From Nitrospirota bacterium (GTDB lineage: Bacteria > Nitrospirota > Thermodesulfovibrionia > Thermodesulfovibrionales > JdFR-88), in NCBI GenBank assembly GCA_021790695.1, contig JAJYGJ010000220.1:1-13506 (forward strand): a DNA stretch of 13,506 nucleotides, written 5' to 3'. The translations under genes were made by a program, and so were the position numbers. The notes under the pieces were generated by a model, which did not search any database, was not told the DNA's origin, and saw only the letters and a list, made by a program, of their open reading frames with translations. Of the stretch, positions 7,018 through 13,312 are shown piece after piece (positions within the stretch are counted from its first letter, which is position 1; each line of letters opens with the position of its first letter).

Positions 7018-8488
7018 CGAAGCGTATTATATCATCTTCGCCGAGGTATTCGCCGCTTTGTATCTCTATTATCTTGAGCGGTATCAGGCCGGGGTTTTCA
7101 AGCCGGTGCTTCACGGCGACGGGTATGTAGGTGCTTTCATTCTTGTTTACACGGAAGATTTCATCGCCCCTCTGCACCTTGGCCATCCCGGAGACCACTA
7201 TCCAGTGCTCGCTCCTGTGGTTATGCATCTGAAGCGAGAGCCTTGCCTTGGGTTTCAGGCAGATGTGCTTTATCTGATAGCCCGGGCCCTTCTCCAGGAG
7301 GGAGAAATGTCCCCAGGGCCTTTCCTCCACCGAGGGCAGCAGGTATTCGCCTTTCCCCTCCTGCTTGAGCTTTTCGACCAGTTTTTTCACCTCCTGCACC
7401 CTGTCCCTCGGGCATATGAGGGTGGCGTCATGGGTGTCCACGACCGCCATGCCCCTGAGCCCGATGGTGGCCAGGAGCCTTCCGGAGCTGAAGATTATCG
7501 AGCCCTCCGGCTCTATGTTTACCGAATTGCCGAGGACCACGTTGCCGCCGTGGTCCGCCCCCGTGACATCCTCAAGGGCGTTCCAGCTTCCTATGTCGGA
7601 CCAGCCGAAATCCGACCTGACGACGCATACCCGTTTGGATTTCTCGAGGACGCCGTAATCTATCGAGTCCTCTTCGATAAGGCCGTAGGCGTCCTCTATG
7701 GCCTTTTGCTCCCGCGCGGTGCCCAGGTGTTTTTCGATCCCGGCAAATGCCTTGTAAAGGGCGGGCATGTGCTTTTTTATTTCTTCGATTACCGTCCGCG
7801 CGCTGAAGAGGAAGATGCCGCTGTTCCAGAGGTAGGAGCCTTCCGTCACGAACTCGCGGGCCTTTTCGATGCCGGGCTTTTCCACGAAGCGCTCGACCCT
7901 GAAGACGCCCTTGCCCCGGGCCTTGCCCGCTTTTATATAACCGTAGCCGGTCTCGGGCCTCGTGGGCACGATGCCGAACGTGACAAGCTTTCCGGCCTCG
8001 GCAAACGGGACGGCGGCGCGGATTGCGGAGATGAAGGCCGCGGTGTCCCTGACGTAATGGTCGGAGGGCAGGACAAGGAGCAGGGCGTTTTTGTCGGCCT
8101 TTCTTTTTTTGAAAGCGGCAAGCGCTATGGCCGGCGCGGTGTTTCTGCCCATGGGCTCCGTAATGACGTTTTGCGCGGGGATGACGTCCCTGGTCTGCCA
8201 GCGGACCAGTTCCGCCTGGTTCACAGTCGTTACGACGGTGAAATTGTCCGGCGGCAGCTCGCCGTCTAACCGGTCAATCGTGCCTTGAAGAAGCGTTTTT
8301 TCGCCGAATATGCGGAGGAACTGCTTGGGGAAGGTCTCCCGGCTCACGGGCCAGAACCTCGTCCCCCTGCCCCCCGCCATTATGACCGCATGGAGGTGCC
8401 TGTTCTTTCCGTTTTTTTCTTTGGGGGCCTTCGCCTTCTTGGCTGCGGCCTTTCCACTGCCTTTAACATCGCCCCCGGGTATGGTCAT
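6986..8488 (-). CDS. manC: Mannose-1-phosphate guanylyltransferase / mannose-6-phosphate isomerase (type II)
   Basis: A bifunctional cytosolic enzyme of 500 residues: isomerisation of fructose-6-phosphate to mannose-6-phosphate, and synthesis of GDP-mannose from mannose-1-phosphate and GTP. The nucleotidyltransferase domain starts with HAVIMAGGRGTRFWPVSRE (about 32-50) and FPKQFL, then EPMGRNTAPAIALAA, LPSDHYV, RFVEKP and YLWNSGIF. The C-terminal cupin (about 385-495) has PWGHFSLLEKGPGYQIKHI, the metal-site pattern SLQMHNHRSEHWIVVSG and YIPVAVKHRLENPG. An unusual N-terminal extension of about 29 residues, rich in Lys and Ala (AAAKKAKAPKEKNGKN), precedes the catalytic domain. The ATG overlaps the stop of the upstream mannosyltransferase as ATGA, with a perfect GGAGG seven bases upstream. 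Phosphomannomutase, needed to link the two activities, is not in the window. Confidence 0.95.
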   Translation of the reverse strand: MTIPGGDVKGSGKAAAKKAKAPKEKNGKNRHLHAVIMAGGRGTRFWPVSRETFPKQFLRIFGEKTLLQGTIDRLDGELPPDNFTVVTTVNQAELVRWQTRDVIPAQNVITEPMGRNTAPAIALAAFKKRKADKNALLLVLPSDHYVRDTAAFISAIRAAVPFAEAGKLVTFGIVPTRPETGYGYIKAGKARGKGVFRVERFVEKPGIEKAREFVTEGSYLWNSGIFLFSARTVIEEIKKHMPALYKAFAGIEKHLGTAREQKAIEDAYGLIEEDSIDYGVLEKSKRVCVVRSDFGWSDIGSWNALEDVTGADHGGNVVLGNSVNIEPEGSIIFSSGRLLATIGLRGMAVVDTHDATLICPRDRVQEVKKLVEKLKQEGKGEYLLPSVEERPWGHFSLLEKGPGYQIKHICLKPKARLSLQMHNHRSEHWIVVSGMAKVQRGDEIFRVNKNESTYIPVAVKHRLENPGLIPLKIIEIQSGEYLGEDDIIRFDDVYGRETGR

Positions 8489-9246
8489 CCCTTTGCCTCC
8501 TTTATTTTTTGCAGGCCCAGGGCGCGCCTGAGCGAAGATTTTACCTGCCTCAGCCTGAGTCTCCAGGGCAGCCAGACGGCCTCTCTTATGATCTGCCCGC
8601 TCATCTTGGAAGAGCCCTTGGCGCGCTCCGTGAAAATTATGGGTATCTCTCTCACCCGCATCCCCGTGAGAAGGACGGTGTGGGCCATTTCGATCTGAAA
8701 GGCGTATCCTCCCGAGCGGATTTTATCAAAATCTATCCTCTCAAGCGCCCTCCGGCTGAATGCCCGGTAGCCGCTGGTCATGTCGCTCAGGCTGCTGCCC
8801 AGTATCGAGGAGGCGTAAATATTGCCGAATTTGGACAGCAGCAGCCTCTTGAAATCCCAGCCCAGCACGCTGATCTTCCCCCCCATGTACCTGGACCCGA
8901 TCACGAGGTCCGCCCCCTTGTCCGTCTCCTCGATGAACCTTGAAAGGTCGGCCGGGTTGTGCGACATGTCGGAGTCCATTTCGACAAGGCAGTCATAGCC
9001 CTCCGCCAAACCCCAGCGGAAGCCGGCAAGATAAGCGGTCCCGAGCCCCAGCTTGCCGGCCCTGACCATGACGTGGACCCTCCGGTCGCGTCCTGCCCAC
9101 TCCAGGGCTATCTGCGCCGTGCCGTCCGGCGAGTTGTCGTCTATCACCAGGACGTCGGCCTGTGGCCGCGAGAGGATTTCCGCCAGGACCACCGGAAGAG
9201 TTTCCTTTTCCATGTAGGTCGGCAGTATCACGAGGGCCTTTCCCAT
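8485..9246 (-). CDS. Polyprenol-phosphate-mannose synthase (GT2 family)
   Basis: A 253-residue GT2 glycosyltransferase of the dolichol/polyprenol-monophosphate-mannose synthase type. It transfers mannose from GDP-mannose to a polyprenyl phosphate on the cytoplasmic side of the membrane. Motifs: VILPTYMEKETLP (6-18), VLVIDDNSPDGT, GKLGLGTAYLAGFRWGL, the DxD-containing VEMDSDMSHNP (about 88-98), VIGSRYMGG, DMTSGYRAFSRRAL, GGYAFQIEM and IFTERAKGSSKMSG. No C-terminal membrane segments follow, so it is the short soluble or peripheral type. It begins 14 bp after the cobA-hemD stop; the region before ATG offers only a poorly spaced AAGG. V6 (GTG) is a less likely alternative start because it would clip the first beta strand. 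The end overlaps manC as ATGA, so the two are coupled: ManC makes the donor this enzyme uses. Confidence 0.92.
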   Translation of the reverse strand: MGKALVILPTYMEKETLPVVLAEILSRPQADVLVIDDNSPDGTAQIALEWAGRDRRVHVMVRAGKLGLGTAYLAGFRWGLAEGYDCLVEMDSDMSHNPADLSRFIEETDKGADLVIGSRYMGGKISVLGWDFKRLLLSKFGNIYASSILGSSLSDMTSGYRAFSRRALERIDFDKIRSGGYAFQIEMAHTVLLTGMRVREIPIIFTERAKGSSKMSGQIIREAVWLPWRLRLRQVKSSLRRALGLQKIKEAKG

Positions 9247-9260
9247 ACCTTAAGGATCGA

Positions 9261-10811
9261 TTACGGCGTTCCGGCGTCTCCCTCCCCCAGCGCCCACAGC
9301 CGGATGGCCTCTGCGAGGGCCTCCATGGTCGCCTTCGCGGGCATGATCCGGGTCTTCAAGCCGGCCTGTTCTATCTTTTTCGCCGTCACCGGCCCTATTG
9401 CCGCTATCGAAACCCCCTGGAGCAGGCTCCCCGCATCCGCGCCGAGTATTTCCATGAAATTCGTAAACGTGGCCGCGCTTGTAAACGTGGCCACGGTTAT
9501 TTTGCCTTCCTTCAGGAAGCGCTTCAGCCTCTTGCCCCTGGCAAGCGGTTTCACCGCCCTGTACGCGGCCGGGACGTCCATGACGCCGCCCATGCGCCTG
9601 ATTTGCTCCGGGAAAATCTCCCTGGCCTCCTCGGCGCGGGGAAGCAGGAATCGCACGCCGTCCAGCCTTCCGGAAGGATAAAGGCCGGTAAAGGCGTCTA
9701 TCAGCCCCTCGGCCCTGAACTCTTCGGGCACCAGGTCCACATTAAGGCAGAACCGCCTGACGGCCTCCGCGGTCTTCGAGCCGACGGCGCAGATCCTGGC
9801 CCTGATCGAACGGATGTCCATGCGCAGCTCCCTGAACCTCTTGAAAAAGAATTTTACCCCGTTTGTGCTTGTGAATATTATCCAGTCGTAGGAGCCCGCA
9901 TTGCCAAGGGCCTCGTCCAGGGGCTGCCAGCTTGCCGGCGGCACGATCTCAATCGCGGGGAATTCCACGATCTCCGCCCCCAGGTCCTCGAGCGAGGCAA
10001 ACCCCGGAGTGGAATGCTCCCTCGTTACGAGCACGCGGTGGCCGAAGAGGGGTTTGGTCTCGTACCACTTGAGTTTTTCCCGCAGCCTCACGACCTCTCC
10101 CACGACCATTACGGCCGGCGGCTTTATCTCCGTCTGTTTCATCCGGCCGGCGATCTCCGCCAGGGTGCTCGTTATCGTCCTTTGCTCCGGCCTCGTTCCC
10201 CACCGGATGACGGCGACCGGGGTCTCGGGGGGCTTGCCGTTTTCGATCAGCTTTTGGACCAGTTCCCCGACGTTTTTGACGGCCATCAGGAAGACCAGCG
10301 TGCCCACCCCCGTGGCGATCTTTTGCCAGTCGATGGAGGAGCCCTGCTTCGTGGCGTCCTCGTAGCCGGGTATCACGGCAAAGGAGGAGGAAATCTTTCT
10401 GTGGGTGAGGGGTATGCCCGCATAGGCCGGGGCCGCCACCGAGGAGCTTACCCCCGGCACTATCTCGAATTCAAGCCCCGCATCGACAAGCGCGCAGGCC
10501 TCCTCGCCGCCGCGTCCGAAGACAAAGGGGTCGCCGCCCTTGAGCCGGCAGACCGTCTTTCCGTCCCTGGCCCTGTCTATGAGGGTGGCGTTAATATCAT
10601 CCTGGCTCATCGTGTGATGACCGCCCCGCTTGCCCGCGTATATGAACTCCGCGTCGCTCCGGACGTAACCCAGCACCTGCGAGTTCAAATGGTAATCGTA
10701 GACGACCACGTCGGCCTTCCCGAGGCACCTGGCCGCCTTTATCGTCAGCAGCCCGGCATCCCCGGGGCCCGCGCCGACCAGGAAGACTTTCCCTTTTTTA
10801 TTTTTAACCAT
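9261..10811 (-). CDS. cobA-hemD: Fused uroporphyrinogen-III C-methyltransferase / uroporphyrinogen-III synthase
   Basis: A 516-residue fusion. The N-terminal half is an SAM-dependent uroporphyrinogen-III methyltransferase: VFLVGAGPGDAGLLTIKA (about 9-26), RLKGGDPFVFGRGGEEA, VPGVSSSVAAPAYAGIPLTHR, and the C-terminal PPAVMVVGEVVRLREKL. It makes precorrin-2 for siroheme and cobalamin or heme d1-type routes. The C-terminal half (about 258-505) is HemD, which closes hydroxymethylbilane to uroporphyrinogen III: RVLVTRE, LGAEIVEFPAIEIVPP, DWIIFTSTNGVKFF, ICAVGSKTAEA, ATFTSAATFTNF and AIGPVTAKKIEQAG. Such fusions are common in Firmicutes, Nitrospirota and deltaproteobacteria, often beside hemA and hemC; here neither neighbour is present. 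Start ATG at 10809-10811 has no clear Shine-Dalgarno. TAAAAT sits about 10 bases upstream but lacks a -35 partner. The gene is divergent from tRNA-Val and may be cotranscribed with the mannose genes behind it. Confidence 0.95.
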   Translation of the reverse strand: MVKNKKGKVFLVGAGPGDAGLLTIKAARCLGKADVVVYDYHLNSQVLGYVRSDAEFIYAGKRGGHHTMSQDDINATLIDRARDGKTVCRLKGGDPFVFGRGGEEACALVDAGLEFEIVPGVSSSVAAPAYAGIPLTHRKISSSFAVIPGYEDATKQGSSIDWQKIATGVGTLVFLMAVKNVGELVQKLIENGKPPETPVAVIRWGTRPEQRTITSTLAEIAGRMKQTEIKPPAVMVVGEVVRLREKLKWYETKPLFGHRVLVTREHSTPGFASLEDLGAEIVEFPAIEIVPPASWQPLDEALGNAGSYDWIIFTSTNGVKFFFKRFRELRMDIRSIRARICAVGSKTAEAVRRFCLNVDLVPEEFRAEGLIDAFTGLYPSGRLDGVRFLLPRAEEAREIFPEQIRRMGGVMDVPAAYRAVKPLARGKRLKRFLKEGKITVATFTSAATFTNFMEILGADAGSLLQGVSIAAIGPVTAKKIEQAGLKTRIMPAKATMEALAEAIRLWALGEGDAGTP

Positions 10812-10902
10812 GGTGCATTGATTTTAACACGCACGCCCGGAAATCCGACAGTGGGCGGGTTGATTAAACCCTCTTTTTTATGTTAAAAATTATTATCCTT
10901 GA

Positions 10903-10977
10903 AGGCGCGTAGCTCAGGGGGAGAGCGCTACCTTGACACGGTAGAGGTCTGGGGTTCGAAACCCCACGTGCCTACCA
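10903..10977 (+). tRNA. tRNA-Val (anticodon GAC)
   Basis: A full cloverleaf can be folded by eye. Acceptor AGGCGCG (10903-10909) pairs with CGTGCCT (10967-10973, one G-U); A8-type TA and GCTC D-stem follow. The anticodon stem CTACC/GGTAG (10928-10932, 10940-10944) encloses the loop TTGACAC with anticodon GAC at 10935-10937. The T-arm TGGGG/CCCCA encloses TTCGAAA. The discriminator is A, followed by an encoded CCA (10975-10977). GAC reads the valine codons GUC and GUU. Confidence 0.96.
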
Positions 10978-10985
10978 TAAAAAAC

Positions 10986-11028
10986 AAGGGGCTGGTCCCG
11001 CAATGGACGGGGGAATTGGCCCCTTTTT
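10986..11028 (+). terminator. Rho-independent terminator after tRNA-Val
   Basis: AAGGGGC (10986-10992) pairs with GCCCCTT (11019-11025), with further inner pairing GGTCCC/GGGG possible, and the second arm runs into a T5 tract (11024-11028) starting eight bases after the tRNA 3' end. It fits termination of the tRNA transcript. Confidence 0.65.
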
Positions 11029-11424
11029 CATTATGAGATGTTGCTTTTTTGTGTTTTTTGTTCAAGATGAAAATTATAACCTACCGTTTTTAAATGATTT
11101 TTCCAGCCCGCCTGTTCAAGCGTTCAACAAACGCCCCGGCCCGGGCGGCCGATCGCATGCCTCGCCGTCTCTCCAGTCTTTTTTCATGCCTTGCCCCCAC
11201 TTGCAAAATACAAAATTCCTTTCCGGCATCAGCTTTTGATAAACACTGCCTGTCCCATCATAATTCGCCGGGCCGCAACATTGTCCATATAAGCAGTTTA
11301 TAAAATATGTATCGGGGGGAAATCAGGCGAAGGCAAGGCGAACCGCCCGAAAAGAAAACCCGGCTTATACCGATGCTCCCCCGGAATTTGATATTTCCGG
11401 TTTGGTATGCCGTCATGTAAGCAA
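11029..11424. other. Gene-free stretch between the tRNA terminator and hicB
   Basis: About 400 bp with no convincing gene: open frames give translations without motifs. The stretch switches from A/T-rich (11030-11105) to C/G-rich (11120-11190) and back, suggesting patched origins. Near the end lies an inverted repeat (11381-11400) just before hicB. I see no good sigma70 promoter for hicB; TATAAA at about 11297 lacks a well-spaced -35. If the tRNA is an integration site, this is where an island boundary would lie. Confidence 0.5.
11381..11400. repeat. Inverted repeat upstream of hicB (possible operator)
   Basis: CCGGAA (11381-11386), eight bases, TTCCGG (11395-11400), ending 24 bp before the likely hicB start. 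HicB antitoxins usually repress their own promoter through inverted repeats close to the start, so this is a candidate operator. No binding evidence exists here. Confidence 0.4.
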
Positions 11425-11658
11425 ATGAGCCTGACATATCCCATAGTCCTGGCGCAGGAAGACAGCAAGTGGTGGGCTTACTTCCCGGATTTGCCCGGCG
11501 TGTACGGTTCTGGCGGCAGTGAGGCCGAAGCAAAAAAAGACATTGTTGAGGCCCTTGAGCTTTATATTGAAGACATCGTGGAGGAAGGCAAACCCATACC
11601 CATGTCTCACATCAAAAAGCTCGGGACGGACCAAATCCATATAGCTGCCTCCTCGTAA
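11425..11658 (+). CDS. hicB: HicB-family antitoxin
   Basis: A 77-residue protein beginning MSLTYPIVLAQEDSKWWAYF and continuing PDLPGVYGSGGSEAEAKKDI and VEALELYIEDIVEEGKPIP. This is the partial-RNase-H-like HicB fold: a first strand with YPIVL, the F-P-D-LPG turn, the S/G-rich A-EA helix start, and the closing GKPIP. HicB neutralises the HicA mRNA interferase and usually represses its own operon. No C-terminal DNA-binding domain is visible, as in the short HicB type. An in-frame ATG also exists at 11407, but the family normally begins close to the first strand, so 11425 is chosen; neither start has a clear Shine-Dalgarno. The stop (11656-11658) directly abuts the ATG of the broken hicA, TAAATG. 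The antitoxin frame is intact while the toxin is dead. Confidence 0.88.
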   Translation: MSLTYPIVLAQEDSKWWAYFPDLPGVYGSGGSEAEAKKDIVEALELYIEDIVEEGKPIPMSHIKKLGTDQIHIAASS

Positions 11659-11785
11659 ATGCCCACCGTCAAAGAGGTTGTGACCTTTTTAAAGGGGAAA
11701 GGTTTTATCGACAAACGCTAGCGCGGCTCCCACCTGGTCTTGCATCATCCGGAAACAGAGAGGTGGTCCCCGCGACCACCGCAAA
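11659..11785 (+). pseudogene. hicA: Broken HicA-family toxin
   Basis: Directly after the hicB stop, ATG opens MPTVKEVVTFLKGKGFIDKR, a typical HicA N-terminus (the K-GF region before the RNA-binding strands). The next codon is TAG at 11719-11721, where HicA normally has a residue before RGSH (CAG would give QRGSH). The frame continues RGSHLVLHHPETE, containing the conserved catalytic His of the GSH motif. At about 11761-11763 the family pattern (VVPATT, as in the usual V-P strand) moves to another frame, consistent with loss of one G in a GGG run. After about 11785 the expected KGTL-type C-terminal helix is not seen, and the sequence passes into the 3' end of the opposite-strand DUF5659-like gene. 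So there is one nonsense change, one frameshift and probably a truncated end. HicA is a small mRNA-cleaving toxin; this copy should be inactive. Confidence 0.8.
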
Positions 11786-11795
11786 AAGGAGGCTT

Positions 11796-12061
11796 TCAAT
11801 CCCAGTCCCACCCGCCAGTGCCATTCAACAACATCCGGTCTTGGAGGGACTTCAAGGCGATTACGAAATCGGCCACGGGTACAGAGACGTTTGAGTTATA
11901 GGCGTGTGCAAGCTCATAAAGCCGGTCGCTGATCGGAACAGGAAAATAATCCGCCCGTTCTGGTTTTCGAGTTTTGCCGGAATTCCATTTAGTTCAAGAA
12001 AAGCTGCGGTCGAAATGTCGAGGGTTGAAAACGTCTTTTGCGTGTCTTTGTTTCGCGCCAT
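11796..12061 (-). pseudogene. DUF5659-like small protein with a one-base frameshift
   Basis: The first frame reads MARNKDTQKTFSTLDISTAA, then FLELNGIPAKLENQNGRIIF (residues 1-40). It resembles the start of DUF5659-type proteins: a strand with T/S-D, an A-AFL--G helix, then an NGR-hydrophobic strand. The natural continuation, PVPISDRLYELAHAYNSNVS and VPVADFVIALKSLQDRMLLN, then GTGGWDWD, is in the neighbouring frame and ends at TGA 11796-11798. One extra base at the A4 run 11943-11946 (T4 on the coding strand) would restore a single 88-residue protein. AAAGGAG stands 6-7 bases upstream of ATG, so translation begins well. The function of the family is unknown; members are common in accessory DNA. 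It follows the 222-residue gene after about 77 bp on the same strand. The frameshift could be real decay or a homopolymer sequencing error. Confidence 0.65.
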
Positions 12062-12138
12062 GTCTATCTCCTTTCACACTGCCTTGAAAAGAGTAAATCA
12101 AGATGGCTAGACTGATGGCGGGCAAATAGTCAGAAAAA

Positions 12139-12807
12139 TCACAGGGGTTTTTTTATAATCTGTCTTATTCGCGATATGGAAGGAGTAACAATAGTGAGCT
12201 TTTTTTTCAAATTATCGGCAACCTGAGACTTGCTCAAAGCTGGCGTCCTCTTCCAAATGGCTTCAGCTTCGCCCTGGATTGCGATCCAATCGTATTTGCT
12301 TGTTCGGGCTTTGCCACCCTCGCTTGCGCTCTCCAATACTTTTTGTCCGCGCTTGACATGAGGTTCGTCTTTGAAAATTTTTGGCACATAATAGCGGTTA
12401 ATAATGCCTGAATCGCGATTGCTGGCTTTTTTGTAAAACTCTATTTCTCTCCATAATATATCGGCTAACGCTTCCGGGTTCGTCTTGATATAAGCAAGCT
12501 CCGCCCTCTCGGTATCGGCACACAGGGCGGATAAATCCTTGGCCCGATGCTTTATTTTTTTTCCAAGGATAAGCCTGATTTTCTTTGGATAATGCCTTCC
12601 GAGATACTGGGCTTTGAACAATTCCAAATTCGATTGCGAAAATTTTCCATCGATAGAATCCAGATATTCCAGAAGGGCCACGGCGCAACCATCAGGGCGG
12701 TTGCGGTCTTTTGTATGGGGCAAACTATCAACAAAACGCTGGACTGCTTCTCTTTTCAGCCTGTCTAAAATCGCCTTTACAGCGGGGTCCATCCTTTCTA
12801 TTTTCAT
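12139..12807 (-). CDS. Protein of unknown function with probable C-terminal helix-turn-helix
   Basis: With the chosen ATG (12805-12807; MKIERMDPAVKAILDRLKRE) the protein has 222 residues. A TTG 57 bases further up also opens the frame but lies upstream of the predicted transcription start. GGAGG stands 11 bases, and AAGGG two bases, before the ATG. The sequence is charged and largely helical, without signal peptide or membrane segments. A middle part is rich in Lys/Arg (YPKKIRLILGKKIKHRAKDL). The end, WKRTPALSKSQVADNLKKKL followed by VTPSISRIRQIIKKP, has the pattern of a helix-turn-helix (S-SQVA helix, turn, P-ISRIRQII recognition helix), as seen at the C-terminus of many uncharacterised phage- or island-borne proteins. 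Base composition is clearly A+T-richer than the housekeeping genes, which suggests transfer. A DUF5659-like gene follows on the same strand. DNA binding is inference; I do not recognise the family. Confidence 0.75.
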   Translation of the reverse strand: MKIERMDPAVKAILDRLKREAVQRFVDSLPHTKDRNRPDGCAVALLEYLDSIDGKFSQSNLELFKAQYLGRHYPKKIRLILGKKIKHRAKDLSALCADTERAELAYIKTNPEALADILWREIEFYKKASNRDSGIINRYYVPKIFKDEPHVKRGQKVLESASEGGKARTSKYDWIAIQGEAEAIWKRTPALSKSQVADNLKKKLTIVTPSISRIRQIIKKPL

Positions 12808-12842
12808 TTCCCTTGATGCCTCCCAAGCGACAGTGCTTTGAT

Positions 12843-12871
12843 AAGATAAAATATAGTCAGGCAATATTCAA
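12843..12871 (-). promoter_or_regulatory. Candidate sigma70-type promoter of the 222-residue gene
   Basis: On the minus strand TTGAAT (12866-12871) and TATCTT (12843-12848) are separated by 17 bp. The start would be near 12836, giving a leader of about 29 nt before the ATG at 12807, and it would exclude the upstream TTG start. The region is A/T-rich. Motif match only. Confidence 0.45.
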
Positions 12872-13312
12872 TAGAGTGAACATGCCCCGTAAACAGCTTA
12901 AAGACAATGTCGGCCTGGGTGCGCTGGTTTCCCATATGGTTTTCCGTGGGCATGGGGAGCCGCCTTGTCAGATTATTTTCCCACGGATTTGGTAGAGACA
13001 ATAAACGTAGTTTGTTTCTTTGTGAAAATGTCCGATTCGATAACTTTGTTGTCTTTGTGACTTTGTCAGATTTCGGGGCGCATGCGGCGAAGCACTGGCT
13101 GGAAAGGGGGGCTGACGGGCTAAAAACCTCACAAGTGTTAAAGCAGGCGGGGAGGTCTCGGCCGGTTCGATCAATCCTCTTTTTTGGACATTTTTTACAC
13201 GTTTTCCGAAAGGCGACTTAAAACAGTCAGTGACCCCCTTTTTCGCCATCTTTAACCAATTGATTTCAAAAGAGAAAAAATTCGCAAAATTGACGAGTGA
13301 GCAACTGTGTTT
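12872..13312. other. Gene-free stretch between the unknown gene and the IS110 transposase
   Basis: About 440 bp. No open frame here looks like a real protein; a 93-residue minus-strand frame (12968-13249) reads as low-similarity, Pro/Arg/Lys-rich sequence. It holds a cluster of ACAAAG-type hexamers and a short GGCGA (13212-13216) / TCGCC (13246-13250) inverted pair. The part next to the transposase stop must contain one end of the insertion sequence. IS110-type elements lack long terminal inverted repeats, so I cannot place the junction. Confidence 0.5.
13018..13066. repeat. Cluster of four CTTTGT (ACAAAG) hexamers
   Basis: CTTTGT occurs at 13018-13023, 13044-13049, 13053-13058 and 13061-13066, the last three spaced 8-9 bp apart. 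Read on the minus strand this is ACAAAGTCACAAAGACAACA, a decayed short tandem repeat of a CACAAAGA type. Similar low-complexity phrases are common in environmental bacterial intergenic DNA. Confidence 0.5.

Noticed and set aside
7026..7031. Perfect TATAAT on the minus strand near the end of manC, upstream of the GT-C gene
   Set aside because: No -35 at a suitable distance, and it lies within conserved coding sequence. Probably chance.
5392..7077. Plus-strand open frame of 561 residues opposite the GT-C gene
   Set aside because: The translation is Pro/Gly/Arg/His-rich without domains, and the opposite strand has clear membrane segments. It is a mirror frame produced by G/C-rich third positions.
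7058..8269. Plus-strand open frame of 403 residues opposite manC
   Set aside because: Antisense shadow; ManC motifs on the minus strand are unambiguous.
9162..10886. Plus-strand open frame of 574 residues opposite cobA-hemD
   Set aside because: No motifs. It runs across the gene boundary and the intergenic region, while the minus strand encodes well-conserved CobA and HemD motifs.
11003..11239. Plus-strand frame of 78 residues after the tRNA
   Set aside because: Starts inside the tRNA terminator hairpin and has F-rich and then Pro/Arg-rich segments without any motif.
13163..13177. GGTTCGATCAATCC-like T-arm phrase, possible tRNA fragment or att copy
   Set aside because: No acceptor or anticodon stems can be built around it, and it does not match the tRNA-Val 3' end well enough for an attachment-site duplicate.
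12968..13249. Minus-strand frame of 93 residues near the IS110 element
   Set aside because: Covers the ACAAAG repeats and Pro-rich low-complexity sequence, with no ribosome site and no recognisable fold.
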